Program-made: the position numbers and the translations under genes
Shown: positions 42,937 through 53,610 of the stretch, piece by piece
How positions within the stretch are numbered: position 1 is the stretch's first letter
How the letters are laid out: each line of letters opens with the position of its first letter
Notes under the pieces: model-generated
What the model saw: the letters and a program-made list of their open reading frames with translations, nothing else
Databases searched by the model: none
What the model was told of the DNA's origin: nothing
Source of the DNA: Bacteroidetes bacterium HGW-Bacteroidetes-1
GTDB lineage: Bacteria > Bacteroidota > Bacteroidia > Bacteroidales > F082
DNA: 64,000 nucleotides
NCBI GenBank assembly: GCA_002842755.1
Contig: PHDU01000014.1
Span: forward strand, 26,161 to 90,160
Direction of reading: 5' to 3'

Positions 42937-44349
42937 ATGACAGCATTTTTTAAGAATAATGGAAAAAGAAATTTCAAGCTTTCAATGGCAGTTTTTCTGA
43001 TTTCGATCTTTGCTGTCTTGTACAACGATTTTAATGTATCGAAATGGAAAACAAATAAAAGTGTCATTGTACATGATATCACACAATATAACGCTTTCCT
43101 GCCAACACTTTTTATTTACAAGGATATTAGTCTGAGTTACTTTAATAAGAACCACGATGCACTAGGGCGTGGCTTTTTTCCGAAAATTACAAAAACCGGG
43201 AAAAAAGCAATCATGGCAACCTATGGGATGTCATTATTGTATGCTCCTTTTTTTGCTGTAGGTCATTTATTAGCCACCCCTTTTGGCTATGATGCCAATG
43301 GCATATCAGCACCTTACCAGATGGCATTACAATTCAGCAGTTTATTTTTCTTTGCCGTCGGACTCTTTTTTATGCGAAAAACACTGATGAAATATTTTAG
43401 CGATAAAGTAATCGCTTTGGTAATGCTTGCAACTTTGTTTGGATCTAATTTGTTTTGGTATGTAACTGGTGAAGCTCCAATGACACATGCCTACAGTTTT
43501 TGTCTGATAACACTATTTCTTTTTTTAACAGATAAGTGGGTCGAAAAAATTGCCCTTTGGCCTACAATACAATTAGGACTTTTGGCCGGCCTAATCTCCC
43601 TCATCAGACCAACAAACGTTGTGGTTGTACTTTTGCTCGTACTTTGGAAAATTACAAGTTTCGATGACCTGAAAGACAGATTTATGATGTTCTTAAAAAA
43701 CTGGCATTACATTCTACTCATGATCCTTTTAAGTATTATGGTATGGATGCCTCAGTTTTATTACTGGAAAATGGTTTCCGGACAGTATTTTTACTATTCT
43801 TACCCTGATGATCAAGGCTTTTTCTTTCTTAATCCTCAGCTATTCAATAATTTATTTTCCTGGAGAAAAGGCTGGCTTATCTATACGCCTGTGATGACTT
43901 TTTCAATTATTGGGATGGTATTGCTTTATCGTATAAACAAATTGTTTTTCTGGCCGGTTCTGGTCTATTTTCTAATAACCTGGTACATCCTTTCTTCATG
44001 GTGGGATTGGTGGTATGGAGGCGGATTCGGCATGAGACCCTACATTGACTCCTATGGCGTTTTTGCATTTGGGATGGCAGCATTTCTGACCTGGGCATTA
44101 AAGCAACAAAAAATTATTAAAATACCTTTGATAACAATTTTTGTGCTTGCCCTAATGCTGGGAGGTTATAACAATATGCGCTACCATTACTCATCCATTC
44201 ATTTCGACAGCAACACCCGTAAAACCTATTTTGTCGATTTCTTTCAAGTTAGAAATACACGAGGCTACTGGGATTCGCTGAGAAAACCTGATTATAAACT
44301 CGCAAGAAAAGGTATTTACCGCTATGAAGATGAATCAGTCGAAAAATGA
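42937..44349 (+). CDS. GT-C-like multi-pass membrane protein
   Basis: A 470-residue membrane protein with about 11 segments, paralogous to the larger protein at 38679 over its whole length. It shares the IVHDI first-loop stretch, FIYKD, LIRPTN, RKGWLIYTP and the SSWWDWWYGGGFGMRP-IDSYG motif. It lacks the soluble C-terminal domain of its paralogue and ends shortly after the last segment. The likely role is a polyprenyl-phosphate-dependent glycosyltransferase acting on the extracytoplasmic side. It overlaps the following GT2 gene by 26 bases, suggesting the two are translated together and work as a pair. Confidence 0.72.
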   Translation: MTAFFKNNGKRNFKLSMAVFLISIFAVLYNDFNVSKWKTNKSVIVHDITQYNAFLPTLFIYKDISLSYFNKNHDALGRGFFPKITKTGKKAIMATYGMSLLYAPFFAVGHLLATPFGYDANGISAPYQMALQFSSLFFFAVGLFFMRKTLMKYFSDKVIALVMLATLFGSNLFWYVTGEAPMTHAYSFCLITLFLFLTDKWVEKIALWPTIQLGLLAGLISLIRPTNVVVVLLLVLWKITSFDDLKDRFMMFLKNWHYILLMILLSIMVWMPQFYYWKMVSGQYFYYSYPDDQGFFFLNPQLFNNLFSWRKGWLIYTPVMTFSIIGMVLLYRINKLFFWPVLVYFLITWYILSSWWDWWYGGGFGMRPYIDSYGVFAFGMAAFLTWALKQQKIIKIPLITIFVLALMLGGYNNMRYHYSSIHFDSNTRKTYFVDFFQVRNTRGYWDSLRKPDYKLARKGIYRYEDESVEK

Positions 44350-45301
44350 TAATCCTGCGATGAAACCTGATATTGCAGTTGTCATCCCTACTTACAAGGC
44401 ATCTCTGCATCTCAGAGAAGTGATTGAAAGGTTGCCTTCCTTTATAAGTCACATCATTGTTGTAGACGACCTTTGCCCGGAGAAGTCTGGTGAAATTGCC
44501 CTAAAAATGGCTGAATCTGACACTCGGATTCATACAATTTTCCACGAGAAAAACATAGGTGTTGGCGGAGCAATGGTAACCGGATATAAGGCAGCTTTGG
44601 CACTTAAATGCCAGATTGTTATTAAAATGGATAGTGATGACCAGATGGATCCAGCCTATTTGCCAGCGCTCCTTCATCCCATCAGCGAAGGAAAAGCTGG
44701 TTATGCTAAAGGCAATCGTTTTGTAGATTTTAAAGCTTTGCGTGCTATGCCTACCCTGCGACTGATGGGAAACAGTTTATTGTCGTTCATGGTGAAAGCT
44801 TGCTCAGGCTATTGGAATATCATGGATCCAACCAATGGCTATACTGCCATTAGTGCTGAAGTTCTGGAAAAAATTAATCTGGACAAATTGGCCCATGATT
44901 TTTTCTTTGAATCGGATATGTTGATCAGACTTAACATTCAAAATGTGATCATTGAAGATGTCGCAATTCCAGCACGTTATGGCGAGGAAAAAAGTAATCT
45001 CAGCATTAAAAGAGTGCTTTTGAAATTTCCTTTTCTGTTGACCAAAGGACTCATCAAAAGATTTATACTGAAATACCTGATTTTTGATTTTAATATGGCC
45101 TCTGTTTACACCCTGATAGGTTTTCCAATGCTGATTTGGGGTATTGTTTTTGGTGTTTTTAAGTGGATTGAGAACTCACATCTGGACGTTTCAACACCAA
45201 CCGGAACAGTTATGATGTCAGTATTGCCTCTTATTTTGGGCACACAGTTCATTCTCGCTGCTATCAATATTGATATACAATCTACACCAAAAAGTGATTA
45301 G
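44324..45301 (+). CDS. GT2 glycosyltransferase with C-terminal membrane anchor
   Basis: A 325-residue GT2 enzyme. AVVIPTYKASLHLREVI and VVDDLCPEKSGEIA start the domain, the metal-binding acid residues are in IKMDSDDQMDP, and DPTNGYTAISAEVLEK and FFFESDMLIRLN follow. Two C-terminal hydrophobic segments (MLIWGIVFGVFKWI and VLPLILGTQFILAAINI) anchor it. Like the protein at 33825 it resembles GtrB/ArnC-type polyprenyl-phosphate sugar synthases, so the cluster has two such enzymes. The start could be any of three nearby ATG codons; the 26-base overlap with the upstream gene is real with the first. Confidence 0.85.
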   Translation: MKMNQSKNDNPAMKPDIAVVIPTYKASLHLREVIERLPSFISHIIVVDDLCPEKSGEIALKMAESDTRIHTIFHEKNIGVGGAMVTGYKAALALKCQIVIKMDSDDQMDPAYLPALLHPISEGKAGYAKGNRFVDFKALRAMPTLRLMGNSLLSFMVKACSGYWNIMDPTNGYTAISAEVLEKINLDKLAHDFFFESDMLIRLNIQNVIIEDVAIPARYGEEKSNLSIKRVLLKFPFLLTKGLIKRFILKYLIFDFNMASVYTLIGFPMLIWGIVFGVFKWIENSHLDVSTPTGTVMMSVLPLILGTQFILAAINIDIQSTPKSD

Positions 45302-45462
45302 AGAATTGTGATGTTCAGCTGTTTCTGATGACTGACTTCCTTTATTTCACTCACCAGAGTACGAAATATTTTGAAATAATATCCTAAAACAGAGGTAAGG
45401 CTTATTTAATTTTGTTGATTGTTCAGTTTACAACATCCCTGTTTTTAATACTTTAAGAAGAA

Positions 45463-47958
45463 TTATTCTTGAAAATAAACGCGCTTAACCCGTCTTGAAA
45501 TTCCTGTGAGTATCTCATAGGGAATTGTTCCTGCATTCCGAGCCAGCTCATTTAGTGAATGGTTATGGTCAAAAACGACTACTTCATCTCCTTCATCCGC
45601 ATCAATTCCAGTAAGATCAATCATGCACATATCCATACAAACGTCACCAATGATAGGGGCTGCACTATTTTTGACAAATAATTGTCCTCTGCCGTTGGAC
45701 AGAGAACGCGGGAGCCCATCAGCATAGCCAATCGGAACAATTCCAATTTTACTCTTTTGATTGGTATAACTGCTTCTATTATATCCAATACTTTCACCGG
45801 CTGACACCTCTTTAATTTGTGTAAGGCTCGATTTTAATGAAACCACAGTCTCAATTTTCCCCTCTTCCTGCTTGGTAACAGGTACCCCATAAACGCCAAT
45901 TCCAAGTCTTACCATCTCGAAGTTTGCTTCCGGAAAACGGCTTATTCCAGCAGAATTTAGAATATGCCGATCAAAAGAGTGGGATAATTTCTCGCGCAAA
46001 TATTGACAATTATTCTTAAACATGCCTATCTGCTGATGGGAAAAAACATCATGTTGTGCATTATCGCTGGCAGCTAAATGCGAAAAAACAGATTGTACCT
46101 TAAGCAGAGGATTTGCCAAAATCCTTTCAGCCAACTCCGGGAGTTCACGTTCATTAAATCCAAGTCTGTGCATGCCTGTATCCAGCTTCACATGGATCTT
46201 GACTGGCTTCTTTTCTACATCTATTCTATTGATTGCCAATTCCAAAAGATCAAGTATTCTGAAGCTGAACACTTCAGGTTCCAGTTCATGTTTAAGCATG
46301 GCATCAAAACTATGCTCTTCAGGACTCATAACCATAATGGGCAAACGAATGCCGGCATTGCGCAACTCAACTCCTTCATCAGCATATGCTACTGCAAGAT
46401 AATCCACATGATGAAACTGTAACACATTCGCAATTTCATAGCTGCCACTTCCATAGCTAAAAGCCTTCACCATTAGCATGATACGTGTATTTGGTTTTAT
46501 CAGTGACCTGTAGTAATTGAGATTTGCAATCAGGTTGTTGAGATTAATTTCAAGTACCGTTTCGTGTGCTTTTTGTTGTAAAAGCTGGCTTATGCGTTCA
46601 AAGCCAAAAATACGCGCACCTTTGATAAGAACAGCCTGGTTTTGAAAATCGGAAACTGAAACAGACGAGAGAAATGCCTCAGTAGTATCATAAAACTTTG
46701 AATTTATTGAAAAAATTTTGGTCTGCCGTTTCAAAGCCGGGCCAATTCCAATCAGACTTTTAACACCCTTGGAGGAAAGAAGTGATGCAATCTGACTGTA
46801 CAGATCACTTTCATCCCTCCCACTTTCAAGTATGTCAGATAAAATAACACTATTGAATCGATGTTGGTTTTGCTGGTTTAAAAAATCAAGTGCGATAGCA
46901 AGAGAATGAACATCAGAATTATATGTGTCATTGATAATCGTACAGTTATTGATACCTTCCTTCAGCTCCAGTCGCATTGCTATCGGGTTTAGCAAAAGCA
47001 TCCTCTTTGCAATTATCGAAGGATCATAATCAAGCAAAAGCATAACACACCAGCAATGGATAGCATTTTCGATGGAAGCATTATCAATGAAAGGAATGCT
47101 GATCACCATTGCCTGATCGCGAAATTCAGCATCGATTTTTGTTTGACGTGATGATTTTGTGATTCCTTTAATATTCAATTCAGCATCGCCTTTACTGCTC
47201 CAAGTAAACGATTTGATGGTATGTAATAATTGCGAACGAATGATTCCTGACTGAACTTCTGTGTGATCGCTGCAATAAACCAAAGTGTTAACTTTGGTAA
47301 AAAGCTTCAGTTTTTCACCCACTTTTTGCTTCAGATGGATAAAATTTTCATTGTGCGCCGGCCCTATATTTGTAAACACACCGATTGTGGGTCTTATAAT
47401 TGCTTGAATTGCATCCATTTCACCAGGCTCAGAAATTCCTGCTTCAAAAATAGCCAATTGATTGCCAGGCTCAATTTGCCAAACCGAAAGGGGTACGCCA
47501 ATCTGAGAATTAAAACTTTTTGGACTTCTGACAATCTGTTTATCTGGTGACAAGAGTTGAAACAACCATTCTTTGACGATTGTTTTGCCATTACTCCCTG
47601 TAATTCCAATGACAGGTAAATCAAATGACTGCCTATGCCATGCTGCCAACCGTTGCAGGGCATGCAATGTGTTTTTTACCTTTAAAAAACGAACATCTTT
47701 TGGTAAATCATTTGTATCATCGGGCAGATGATCTACAACAAAATTTCTCACTCCTTGCCCAATGAGAAGGTGGATGTATTTGTGACCATCATTACGATTG
47801 GTCTTCAATGCAAAGAACAAACACCCATCCGGACTGATCATTTGCCGGCTGTCGATAAGCAAATTACTTATCAAAACTTTATGTTCATCCTTTTGAACAA
47901 GTTCAGCATTCAATTGCCTTGCTATAACGTCCAAAAGATAAGGCTTTTGGTCTGACAT
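45463..47958 (-). CDS. Bifunctional UDP-MurNAc-tripeptide:D-Ala-D-Ala ligase / alanine racemase
   Basis: An 831-residue fusion common in Bacteroidota. The N-terminal MurF half (about 1-450) has the ATP loop GITGSNGKTIVKEW and the ADP-side stretch TNIGPAHNEN. The C-terminal Alr half (from about 465) has the PLP-lysine in LMVKAFSYGSG, GVGVYG-like GIGVYGVP, and GYADGLPR. The active-site tyrosine stretch reads SIGYNRSS. Both domains contribute to peptidoglycan precursor synthesis: one makes D-Ala, the other uses D-Ala-D-Ala. pdxA lies six bases upstream, apt because Alr needs pyridoxal phosphate. Confidence 0.93.
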   Translation of the reverse strand: MSDQKPYLLDVIARQLNAELVQKDEHKVLISNLLIDSRQMISPDGCLFFALKTNRNDGHKYIHLLIGQGVRNFVVDHLPDDTNDLPKDVRFLKVKNTLHALQRLAAWHRQSFDLPVIGITGSNGKTIVKEWLFQLLSPDKQIVRSPKSFNSQIGVPLSVWQIEPGNQLAIFEAGISEPGEMDAIQAIIRPTIGVFTNIGPAHNENFIHLKQKVGEKLKLFTKVNTLVYCSDHTEVQSGIIRSQLLHTIKSFTWSSKGDAELNIKGITKSSRQTKIDAEFRDQAMVISIPFIDNASIENAIHCWCVMLLLDYDPSIIAKRMLLLNPIAMRLELKEGINNCTIINDTYNSDVHSLAIALDFLNQQNQHRFNSVILSDILESGRDESDLYSQIASLLSSKGVKSLIGIGPALKRQTKIFSINSKFYDTTEAFLSSVSVSDFQNQAVLIKGARIFGFERISQLLQQKAHETVLEINLNNLIANLNYYRSLIKPNTRIMLMVKAFSYGSGSYEIANVLQFHHVDYLAVAYADEGVELRNAGIRLPIMVMSPEEHSFDAMLKHELEPEVFSFRILDLLELAINRIDVEKKPVKIHVKLDTGMHRLGFNERELPELAERILANPLLKVQSVFSHLAASDNAQHDVFSHQQIGMFKNNCQYLREKLSHSFDRHILNSAGISRFPEANFEMVRLGIGVYGVPVTKQEEGKIETVVSLKSSLTQIKEVSAGESIGYNRSSYTNQKSKIGIVPIGYADGLPRSLSNGRGQLFVKNSAAPIIGDVCMDMCMIDLTGIDADEGDEVVVFDHNHSLNELARNAGTIPYEILTGISRRVKRVYFQE

Positions 47959-47964
47959 GGTTGA

Positions 47965-49041
47965 TTATAAATTGGGTAAAACACCAGGCTTAAGCTGGGT
48001 GGAAATCAACTCCTCGTGTTGCCAGCGGTTGCGTATAATATCCATTGCAAGGTATATGGACTGCCTGAATGCCTGTTCAGATGCCAGATTTTTTCCTGCA
48101 ATCTCATAAGCAGTTCCGTGAGCTGGAGAAGTACGAACAATTGGCAGTCCGGCAGTAAAATTTACACCTCCGTCAAAAGCAATACTTTTAAAAGGAGCCA
48201 ATCCCTGATCATGGTACATGGAAAGAACAGCATCGTATTTTTTCCATGTTGATGCTCCAAAAAAGCCATCAGCAGGGAAAGGGCCAAATGCAAGTATCCC
48301 TTTTTCTTTTCTCACTTTTTCTATCGCAGGAATAATCACTGTTGTTTCTTCATTGCCAATAAGGCCCCCATCACCAGCGTGAGGATTCAGTCCAAGAACA
48401 GCAATTTTAGGTTTAATAATACCAAAATCGGTGATCAAACTTTGGTTGAGGATTGTTATTTTTTTTATCAGCAACGGAATTGTTATCCTTTCAGGCACTT
48501 CCGAAAGAGGCACATGACCGGTAATAGTCCCTACCCTGAGATCGTTCCATACCATCAGCATCAATGGTTCTCTATTATCAAAGTGTGAAGAGAGATATTC
48601 TGTATGTCCAACAAAATCAAATAACTCTGACTGAATATTTTGTTTGTTTATTGGTGCTGTAACAAGAACATCTATTAAATCATTTTTTAAGTCAGCAACT
48701 GCCATCTCAAGCGCCTGATAAGCCGCTTCACCAGCAACAGAAGTACTTTCACCAATATCAATTTTCAGGTCATTCTCAGTACAGTTGATAATGTTCAAGC
48801 GTTTTGCATTTGCCTGAGAGGCATCTTTTATCAGGCTAAATGAAAACTCACCTACACTGAGATTTTTTTTATGGTAGGAGGCAACTCTGGAATGACCGTA
48901 TACGATAGGCGTAAATAATTCCAACATTCGTAAATCAGAAAGCGTCTTAATAATCACTTCATAGCCAATACCGTTGATATCGCCCTGTGTTATCCCAATC
49001 CGAATGCGCTTTTCGGTGCTTTTTGCACTATTTGTTTCCAT
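47965..49041 (-). CDS. pdxA: 4-hydroxythreonine-4-phosphate dehydrogenase
   Basis: NAD-dependent enzyme of the deoxyxylulose-5-phosphate-dependent pyridoxal phosphate pathway. The 358 residues start with the family stretch RIGITQGDINGIGYEVIIK. Metal-binding histidines occur in VGHTEYLSSHF and MYHDQGLAPFK, and the active-site region GLPIVRTSPAHGTAYEIAG is intact. It is six bases upstream of the MurF-Alr gene on the same strand, so it is first in that pair, and has a -7 box 25 bases before its ATG. Confidence 0.93.
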   Translation of the reverse strand: METNSAKSTEKRIRIGITQGDINGIGYEVIIKTLSDLRMLELFTPIVYGHSRVASYHKKNLSVGEFSFSLIKDASQANAKRLNIINCTENDLKIDIGESTSVAGEAAYQALEMAVADLKNDLIDVLVTAPINKQNIQSELFDFVGHTEYLSSHFDNREPLMLMVWNDLRVGTITGHVPLSEVPERITIPLLIKKITILNQSLITDFGIIKPKIAVLGLNPHAGDGGLIGNEETTVIIPAIEKVRKEKGILAFGPFPADGFFGASTWKKYDAVLSMYHDQGLAPFKSIAFDGGVNFTAGLPIVRTSPAHGTAYEIAGKNLASEQAFRQSIYLAMDIIRNRWQHEELISTQLKPGVLPNL

Positions 49042-49350
49042 AACCTGGTTCTGTCATTTATGCAGCAAAGTTATGCATTTTTAACGAAGTCATCAGTCGA
49101 ATATAAAGCTGACAGCCAAAATGTATAGGGTTAAAAAATTTACATCAAATTGAAATGTTTTTCTATAGATGAAGCCTTCATTTGCATTATTCTTTGAAGG
49201 AAATTATTGCTGTTATTGTCCCTTCCATTCCAAAATGATTTTAACAACTCGGCCAATAATTCCTAACCCGGCAATACCGATTAGATTGCACAGTTTTACT
49301 GGTGTAGCAATTATTAGTTTAAACCGTATTATCCTTTTGAAAAAATTTTA
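49042..49350. other. Noncoding stretch between mutB and pdxA
   Basis: These 309 bases contain the pdxA promoter box at the left end. On the minus strand, immediately after the mutB stop, an open frame of about 46 codons encodes a hydrophobic peptide (including LCNLIGIAGLGIIGRVV) ending near 49214, but it has no ATG, GTG or TTG start. It may be a remnant or chance. Confidence 0.5.
49066..49073 (-). promoter_or_regulatory. Predicted -7 box for the pdxA-murF/alr operon
   Basis: The minus strand reads TAACTTTG, a full match to TAnnTTTG, 25 bases before the pdxA ATG. Confidence 0.5.
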
Positions 49351-51513
49351 TTATTTTCTCATTTGGATTAAAATGTCGAGCATTTTCTGTGCAGCTTCCG
49401 AAATAATAGTTCCAGGACCAAATACTGCCACAGCACCTGCATCATAAAGGAATTGATAATCCTGATGTGGAATTACTCCGCCGACAATAACCATAATATC
49501 TTCGCGGCCAAGCTGCTTCAATTCTTCTATCACTTGTGGAACCAGCGTTTTATGGCCTGCTGCCAGACTTGAAACGCCCAAAATGTGAACATCGTTTTCA
49601 ACTGCCTGGCGGGCTGCTTCAGCAGGCGTCTGGAACAAAGGTCCGATATCCACGTCAAAGCCAATATCGGCATAACCGGTTGCAACAACTTTGGCACCTC
49701 GGTCGTGACCATCCTGTCCCATTTTAGCAATCATGATACGAGGACGACGTCCTTCCAGTTTAGAAAATTCATCAGCCATAGCACATGCTTTCGCAAAACT
49801 TTTGTCACCGCGACTTTCAAAAGAGTAAACCCCAGAAATTGAACGAATTACAGCTTTATAACGCCCAAAAACATTTTCACATGCGGTTGAAATCTCGCCT
49901 AAAGAGGCTCTTTTGGAGGCGGCATCAATTGCCAAAGCGAGGAGATTGCCTTCGCCGGTTTCACAAGAACGTGTAATAGCGTCCAATGCTGCAACTACCT
50001 CTGCTTCATTGCGGTTGGCACGAAGTTTTTTTAATCGCTCAATCTGCGAAAGTCTCACGGCAGTATTATCAATATCCAGAATATCAATAGGATCTTCCTT
50101 TTCAAGGCGATATTTATTTACACCAACGATGATGTCTTTGTTCGAATCGATACGTGCCTGCTTTCGTGCGGCAGCTTCTTCAATACGCATTTTTGGAAGT
50201 CCGGTTTCAATGGCTTTAGCCATTCCACCCATCGATTCAACTTCTTCAATGTGCGCCCATGCTTTTTCAGCCAATTCCTGTGTTAGTTTCTCAACGTAAA
50301 AAGAACCTGCCCATGGATCGACAGCTTTGCAAATGTTGGTTTCTTCCTGCAAATAAATCTGCGTGTTTCGAGCAATTCTGGCAGAAAAATCTGTTGGTAA
50401 GGCGATGGCTTCGTCCAGTGCATTGGTATGAAGCGATTGTGTATGTCCAAGCACCGCACCCATGGCTTCTACACATGTGCGTGCAACATTATTAAATGGA
50501 TCTTGCTCAGTCAGACTCCATCCAGAGGTTTGTGTATGTGTACGCAGAGCCATCGATTTTTCAAGTTTGGGATTAAATTGTTTTACAATTTTAGCCCAAA
50601 GTATCCTTGCAGCCCTCAGTTTTGCAATCTCCATGAAATGATTCATTCCCAAAGCCCAGAAAAAAGACAATCTTGGAGCAAAGGCATCAATATCCAATCC
50701 GGCTTTTAGACCTGTGCGAATATAATCCAATCCGTCAGCAAGCGTATATGCGAGCTCAATATCGGCTGTTGCGCCAGCTTCCTGCATATGATACCCTGAA
50801 ATGGAAATGGAATTAAACTTTGGCATTTTTTGTGAAGTAAACTCAAAAATGTCGGCAATGATACGCATAGATGTAGTAGGTGGGTAAATGTATGTATTAC
50901 GCACCATAAATTCCTTTAAAATATCATTTTGGATTGTTCCTGCCAACTCCTCAAGTTTTGCACCCTGCTCCAATGCTGTTACAATATAGAACGCCATGAT
51001 TGGAAGCACAGCCCCGTTCATGGTCATGGAGACCGACATTTTATTGAGTGGAATCTGGTCGAAAAGAATTTTCATGTCAAGAATAGAGTCGATTGCCACA
51101 CCTGCTTTTCCAACATCGCCTACAACTCGTTCATGATCTGAGTCATACCCCCTGTGTGTGGCCAGATCAAAAGCAACCGACAATCCTTTCTGGCCGGCAG
51201 CAAGATTTCGGCGATAAAATGCGTTAGAATCTTCGGCAGTCGAAAAGCCGGCATACTGCCTGATGGTCCATGGTTGCAACACATACATTGTGGAGTATGG
51301 CCCGCGCAAAAATGGCGCGATACCTGCAGCATATTGAAGATGCTCCATACCTTCAAGATCAGCCAGATTATAAGCAGGTTTTAACAGAATATGTTCAGGG
51401 GTCTCCCAGTCTGGTGATACCCCATTTTTATGTTCCCATTCATCAGGACGCATTTTGGCCAATGGAACATTTTTTATGTTGATATTTTTGAAATTAGGTT
51501 TCATGGTTTTCAA
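49351..51513 (-). CDS. mutB: Methylmalonyl-CoA mutase large subunit
   Basis: The catalytic, B12-binding subunit that interconverts (R)-methylmalonyl-CoA and succinyl-CoA. The 720-residue protein has the barrel domain with [19 protein letters not shown] and [16 protein letters not shown], and a C-terminal cobalamin domain starting near residue 585 with the base-off motif DGHDRG in [13 protein letters not shown], then SSLAAGHKT and VGGVIPHQD. It lies 14 bases after the small subunit on the same strand. In Bacteroidota this pair serves propionate formation from succinate or the reverse. No MeaB chaperone or epimerase gene is nearby. Confidence 0.96.
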   Translation of the reverse strand: MKTMKPNFKNINIKNVPLAKMRPDEWEHKNGVSPDWETPEHILLKPAYNLADLEGMEHLQYAAGIAPFLRGPYSTMYVLQPWTIRQYAGFSTAEDSNAFYRRNLAAGQKGLSVAFDLATHRGYDSDHERVVGDVGKAGVAIDSILDMKILFDQIPLNKMSVSMTMNGAVLPIMAFYIVTALEQGAKLEELAGTIQNDILKEFMVRNTYIYPPTTSMRIIADIFEFTSQKMPKFNSISISGYHMQEAGATADIELAYTLADGLDYIRTGLKAGLDIDAFAPRLSFFWALGMNHFMEIAKLRAARILWAKIVKQFNPKLEKSMALRTHTQTSGWSLTEQDPFNNVARTCVEAMGAVLGHTQSLHTNALDEAIALPTDFSARIARNTQIYLQEETNICKAVDPWAGSFYVEKLTQELAEKAWAHIEEVESMGGMAKAIETGLPKMRIEEAAARKQARIDSNKDIIVGVNKYRLEKEDPIDILDIDNTAVRLSQIERLKKLRANRNEAEVVAALDAITRSCETGEGNLLALAIDAASKRASLGEISTACENVFGRYKAVIRSISGVYSFESRGDKSFAKACAMADEFSKLEGRRPRIMIAKMGQDGHDRGAKVVATGYADIGFDVDIGPLFQTPAEAARQAVENDVHILGVSSLAAGHKTLVPQVIEELKQLGREDIMVIVGGVIPHQDYQFLYDAGAVAVFGPGTIISEAAQKMLDILIQMRK

Positions 51514-51527
51514 TTTAATTAATGCAA

Positions 51528-53411
51528 CTATTCATGGATGCCCAGCCGTTTCTGCAGAGATACCAGAGTTTCGAGCACATTAGATTTTACATGTATAAAG
51601 TACTGCATTCCTGAGGCTTTTAATATGTCGACCAGCTCAATCGGATAGCCGGCCAAAGTAACAATAGTTTCATCTTTAAGCGCCTTGAAAATAAGTGAGG
51701 CATTATCGGTGTATTCTTCATCGGAACTACAAATAACAACTATCTCTGGTTTCTCATCACGTACCTTTTGTATTCCCTCTTCAATGGTTTTGAACCCATA
51801 GTTGTCAATAATTTCAAAGCCGGCACAGGCAAAGAAGTTGGATGCAAATGTAGCTCTTGCTTTTCGCATTGCGAGATTGCCATAGGTAAACATCCAGACT
51901 TTAGGTCTTTGATTTGTTCTGCTGAAAACATCAGTTGCGTATCTTAATACTTCAATAGCCTGAGCTCCCCTGTAGGTTTTTATGGTTTCTATTTCAGCTT
52001 CAGGATTGGTCTTATCTTCCACATTGAGAACATTCTTTTCCAAATCAATTGACAACTTCTCATGCATATTGGGATATTGATTGGTGCCAAGAAGAATTTC
52101 GCGCCTTGTGGCAATGTTGAGATCGCGTTTGCTTGCACTTTCAAGAATCGTTTGCTGAATAGTGTTGCTGCGTAATGCTTTTATGAAACCCCCTTCTTCA
52201 TTGATCTTTAGAAATATTTTCCATGCTTCTTCTGCCATCAGGTTAGTTAGATTTTCTATGTAATATGAACCTGCAGCAGGATCGGCTACTTTATTGAAGT
52301 AGGATTCTTCTTTTAGAATAAGTTGTTGATTGCGCGCAATACGTTCAGAAAATTCAGTTGGCTTTTCATATGGAGAATTGTATGGCATTACTTTAAAAGA
52401 ATCAACACTGCCAAGTATGGCCGACATTGTTCCGGTTGTTGAGCGAAGCATATTTACATGTGAATCATAAACGGTATAATTCCAGGAAGTGTTTTCTGCA
52501 TGGATGTACATTCTGCCGTTAAGTGCATCATTCAGTCCATAAGCATTCACGATATGTGCCCAAAGAAGACGGTAGGCACGAAGCTTTGCCATTTCCATGA
52601 AATAATTGGAACCAACAGCTAAATTAAATTTTATTCGGGGAGCTACCTCTCCAATGAACAATCCTTTATCTGTAAGTCTTGTCAGATATTCGCTCCCTGC
52701 CGCAAGGGTGAAAGCCATTTCCTGAACCAGACTGGCCCCAGCATTGGCAAAAACATGACCATTAACAGTGATTACCTTAAAATTAGGAATGGCTTTTCCT
52801 GCTTTGATAAGCTCATAAGCTAAATTGAGATCGGCTTCGTCATTGTTGTACCAAACTCCACGTTTGGCAAAGCGCATCAAAGGATCAAAATCGACTGAGC
52901 CTGTAATCTTTTCAAGAGGTCGATTGTATTTTCTAACCAGATTGTCCATCATTGCTACAAGCTCGATTTGCTGTGAAGTATGGAAGAAATTGATTTCAGC
53001 AATATCTGCCCTGATATTTTTCAAAAGCGATTCGATATCATCAATTGAATATTTTTTTTTGCAATCCAATTCAAAGCCAAGTGAATCAATGCCTTTCATA
53101 AGTAGTTCGAGGGCTTTTTCATTGGCTGTTTTGATGTCATCGACATAAATATCCTGACGCACCAACCATTCATTACCAGTTTTACTGTTTCCTCTGACAA
53201 ACGGGAAATCACCCGGAAAAGCCTTCACCCACTGAATATTTTCCAGATGCTCAGCACGATAATAAGGCTTAACATTGATTCCTTCATTTGTTCTCCATAT
53301 GAGTTTTTTCTCATAATCAGCTCCTTTAAGATCTTTTTGAATCTGCTCTTCCCATTGTTGGGTTGAGATGGGAGGAAATTCATTGAAGAGCTTTTTAACC
53401 TGATTCTCCAT
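51528..53411 (-). CDS. mutA: Methylmalonyl-CoA mutase small subunit
   Basis: The 627-residue partner of the catalytic large subunit. It keeps the barrel domain ([30 protein letters not shown]) and a C-terminal cobalamin-like domain, but the DxHxxG motif that binds B12 is replaced by [12 protein letters not shown], so this subunit should not bind the cofactor. That is normal for the MutA type. It begins the two-gene mutA-mutB operon on the minus strand. Confidence 0.95.
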   Translation of the reverse strand: MENQVKKLFNEFPPISTQQWEEQIQKDLKGADYEKKLIWRTNEGINVKPYYRAEHLENIQWVKAFPGDFPFVRGNSKTGNEWLVRQDIYVDDIKTANEKALELLMKGIDSLGFELDCKKKYSIDDIESLLKNIRADIAEINFFHTSQQIELVAMMDNLVRKYNRPLEKITGSVDFDPLMRFAKRGVWYNNDEADLNLAYELIKAGKAIPNFKVITVNGHVFANAGASLVQEMAFTLAAGSEYLTRLTDKGLFIGEVAPRIKFNLAVGSNYFMEMAKLRAYRLLWAHIVNAYGLNDALNGRMYIHAENTSWNYTVYDSHVNMLRSTTGTMSAILGSVDSFKVMPYNSPYEKPTEFSERIARNQQLILKEESYFNKVADPAAGSYYIENLTNLMAEEAWKIFLKINEEGGFIKALRSNTIQQTILESASKRDLNIATRREILLGTNQYPNMHEKLSIDLEKNVLNVEDKTNPEAEIETIKTYRGAQAIEVLRYATDVFSRTNQRPKVWMFTYGNLAMRKARATFASNFFACAGFEIIDNYGFKTIEEGIQKVRDEKPEIVVICSSDEEYTDNASLIFKALKDETIVTLAGYPIELVDILKASGMQYFIHVKSNVLETLVSLQKRLGIHE

Positions 53412-53515
53412 ATTAAATTTTTATTTCCTGTTATTATCGGTTTGATAAAGCCATTGATAAGTTTTAGCAAATGAAGCAGGGAACTTTAGCAATCATGGCC
53501 GAATCATTGTGATGG

Positions 53516-53523
53516 CAAAATTA
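53516..53523 (-). promoter_or_regulatory. Possible -7 box for mutA-mutB
   Basis: The minus strand reads TAATTTTG 105 bases upstream of the mutA ATG, implying a long leader. No -33 element is evident. Confidence 0.3.
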
Positions 53524-53610
53524 AGACAAAAAGGCGAAAAGTTGTTCTATTCGTCCAAATTATTGTTAACAAATTAACAGAACCAAGATGTTGAATGAAT
53601 TTAAACGTGT

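Noticed and set aside
45302..45462. A terminator in the convergent gap between the second GT2 gene and murF-alr
   Set aside because: Only short, widely spaced complementary words are visible; no stable stem with a U-tract was found.
49169..49447. A 92-codon plus-strand open frame in the mutB-pdxA gap
   Set aside because: Its 3' third lies antisense to mutB and the peptide looks like reverse-frame coding, with no promoter or family features.
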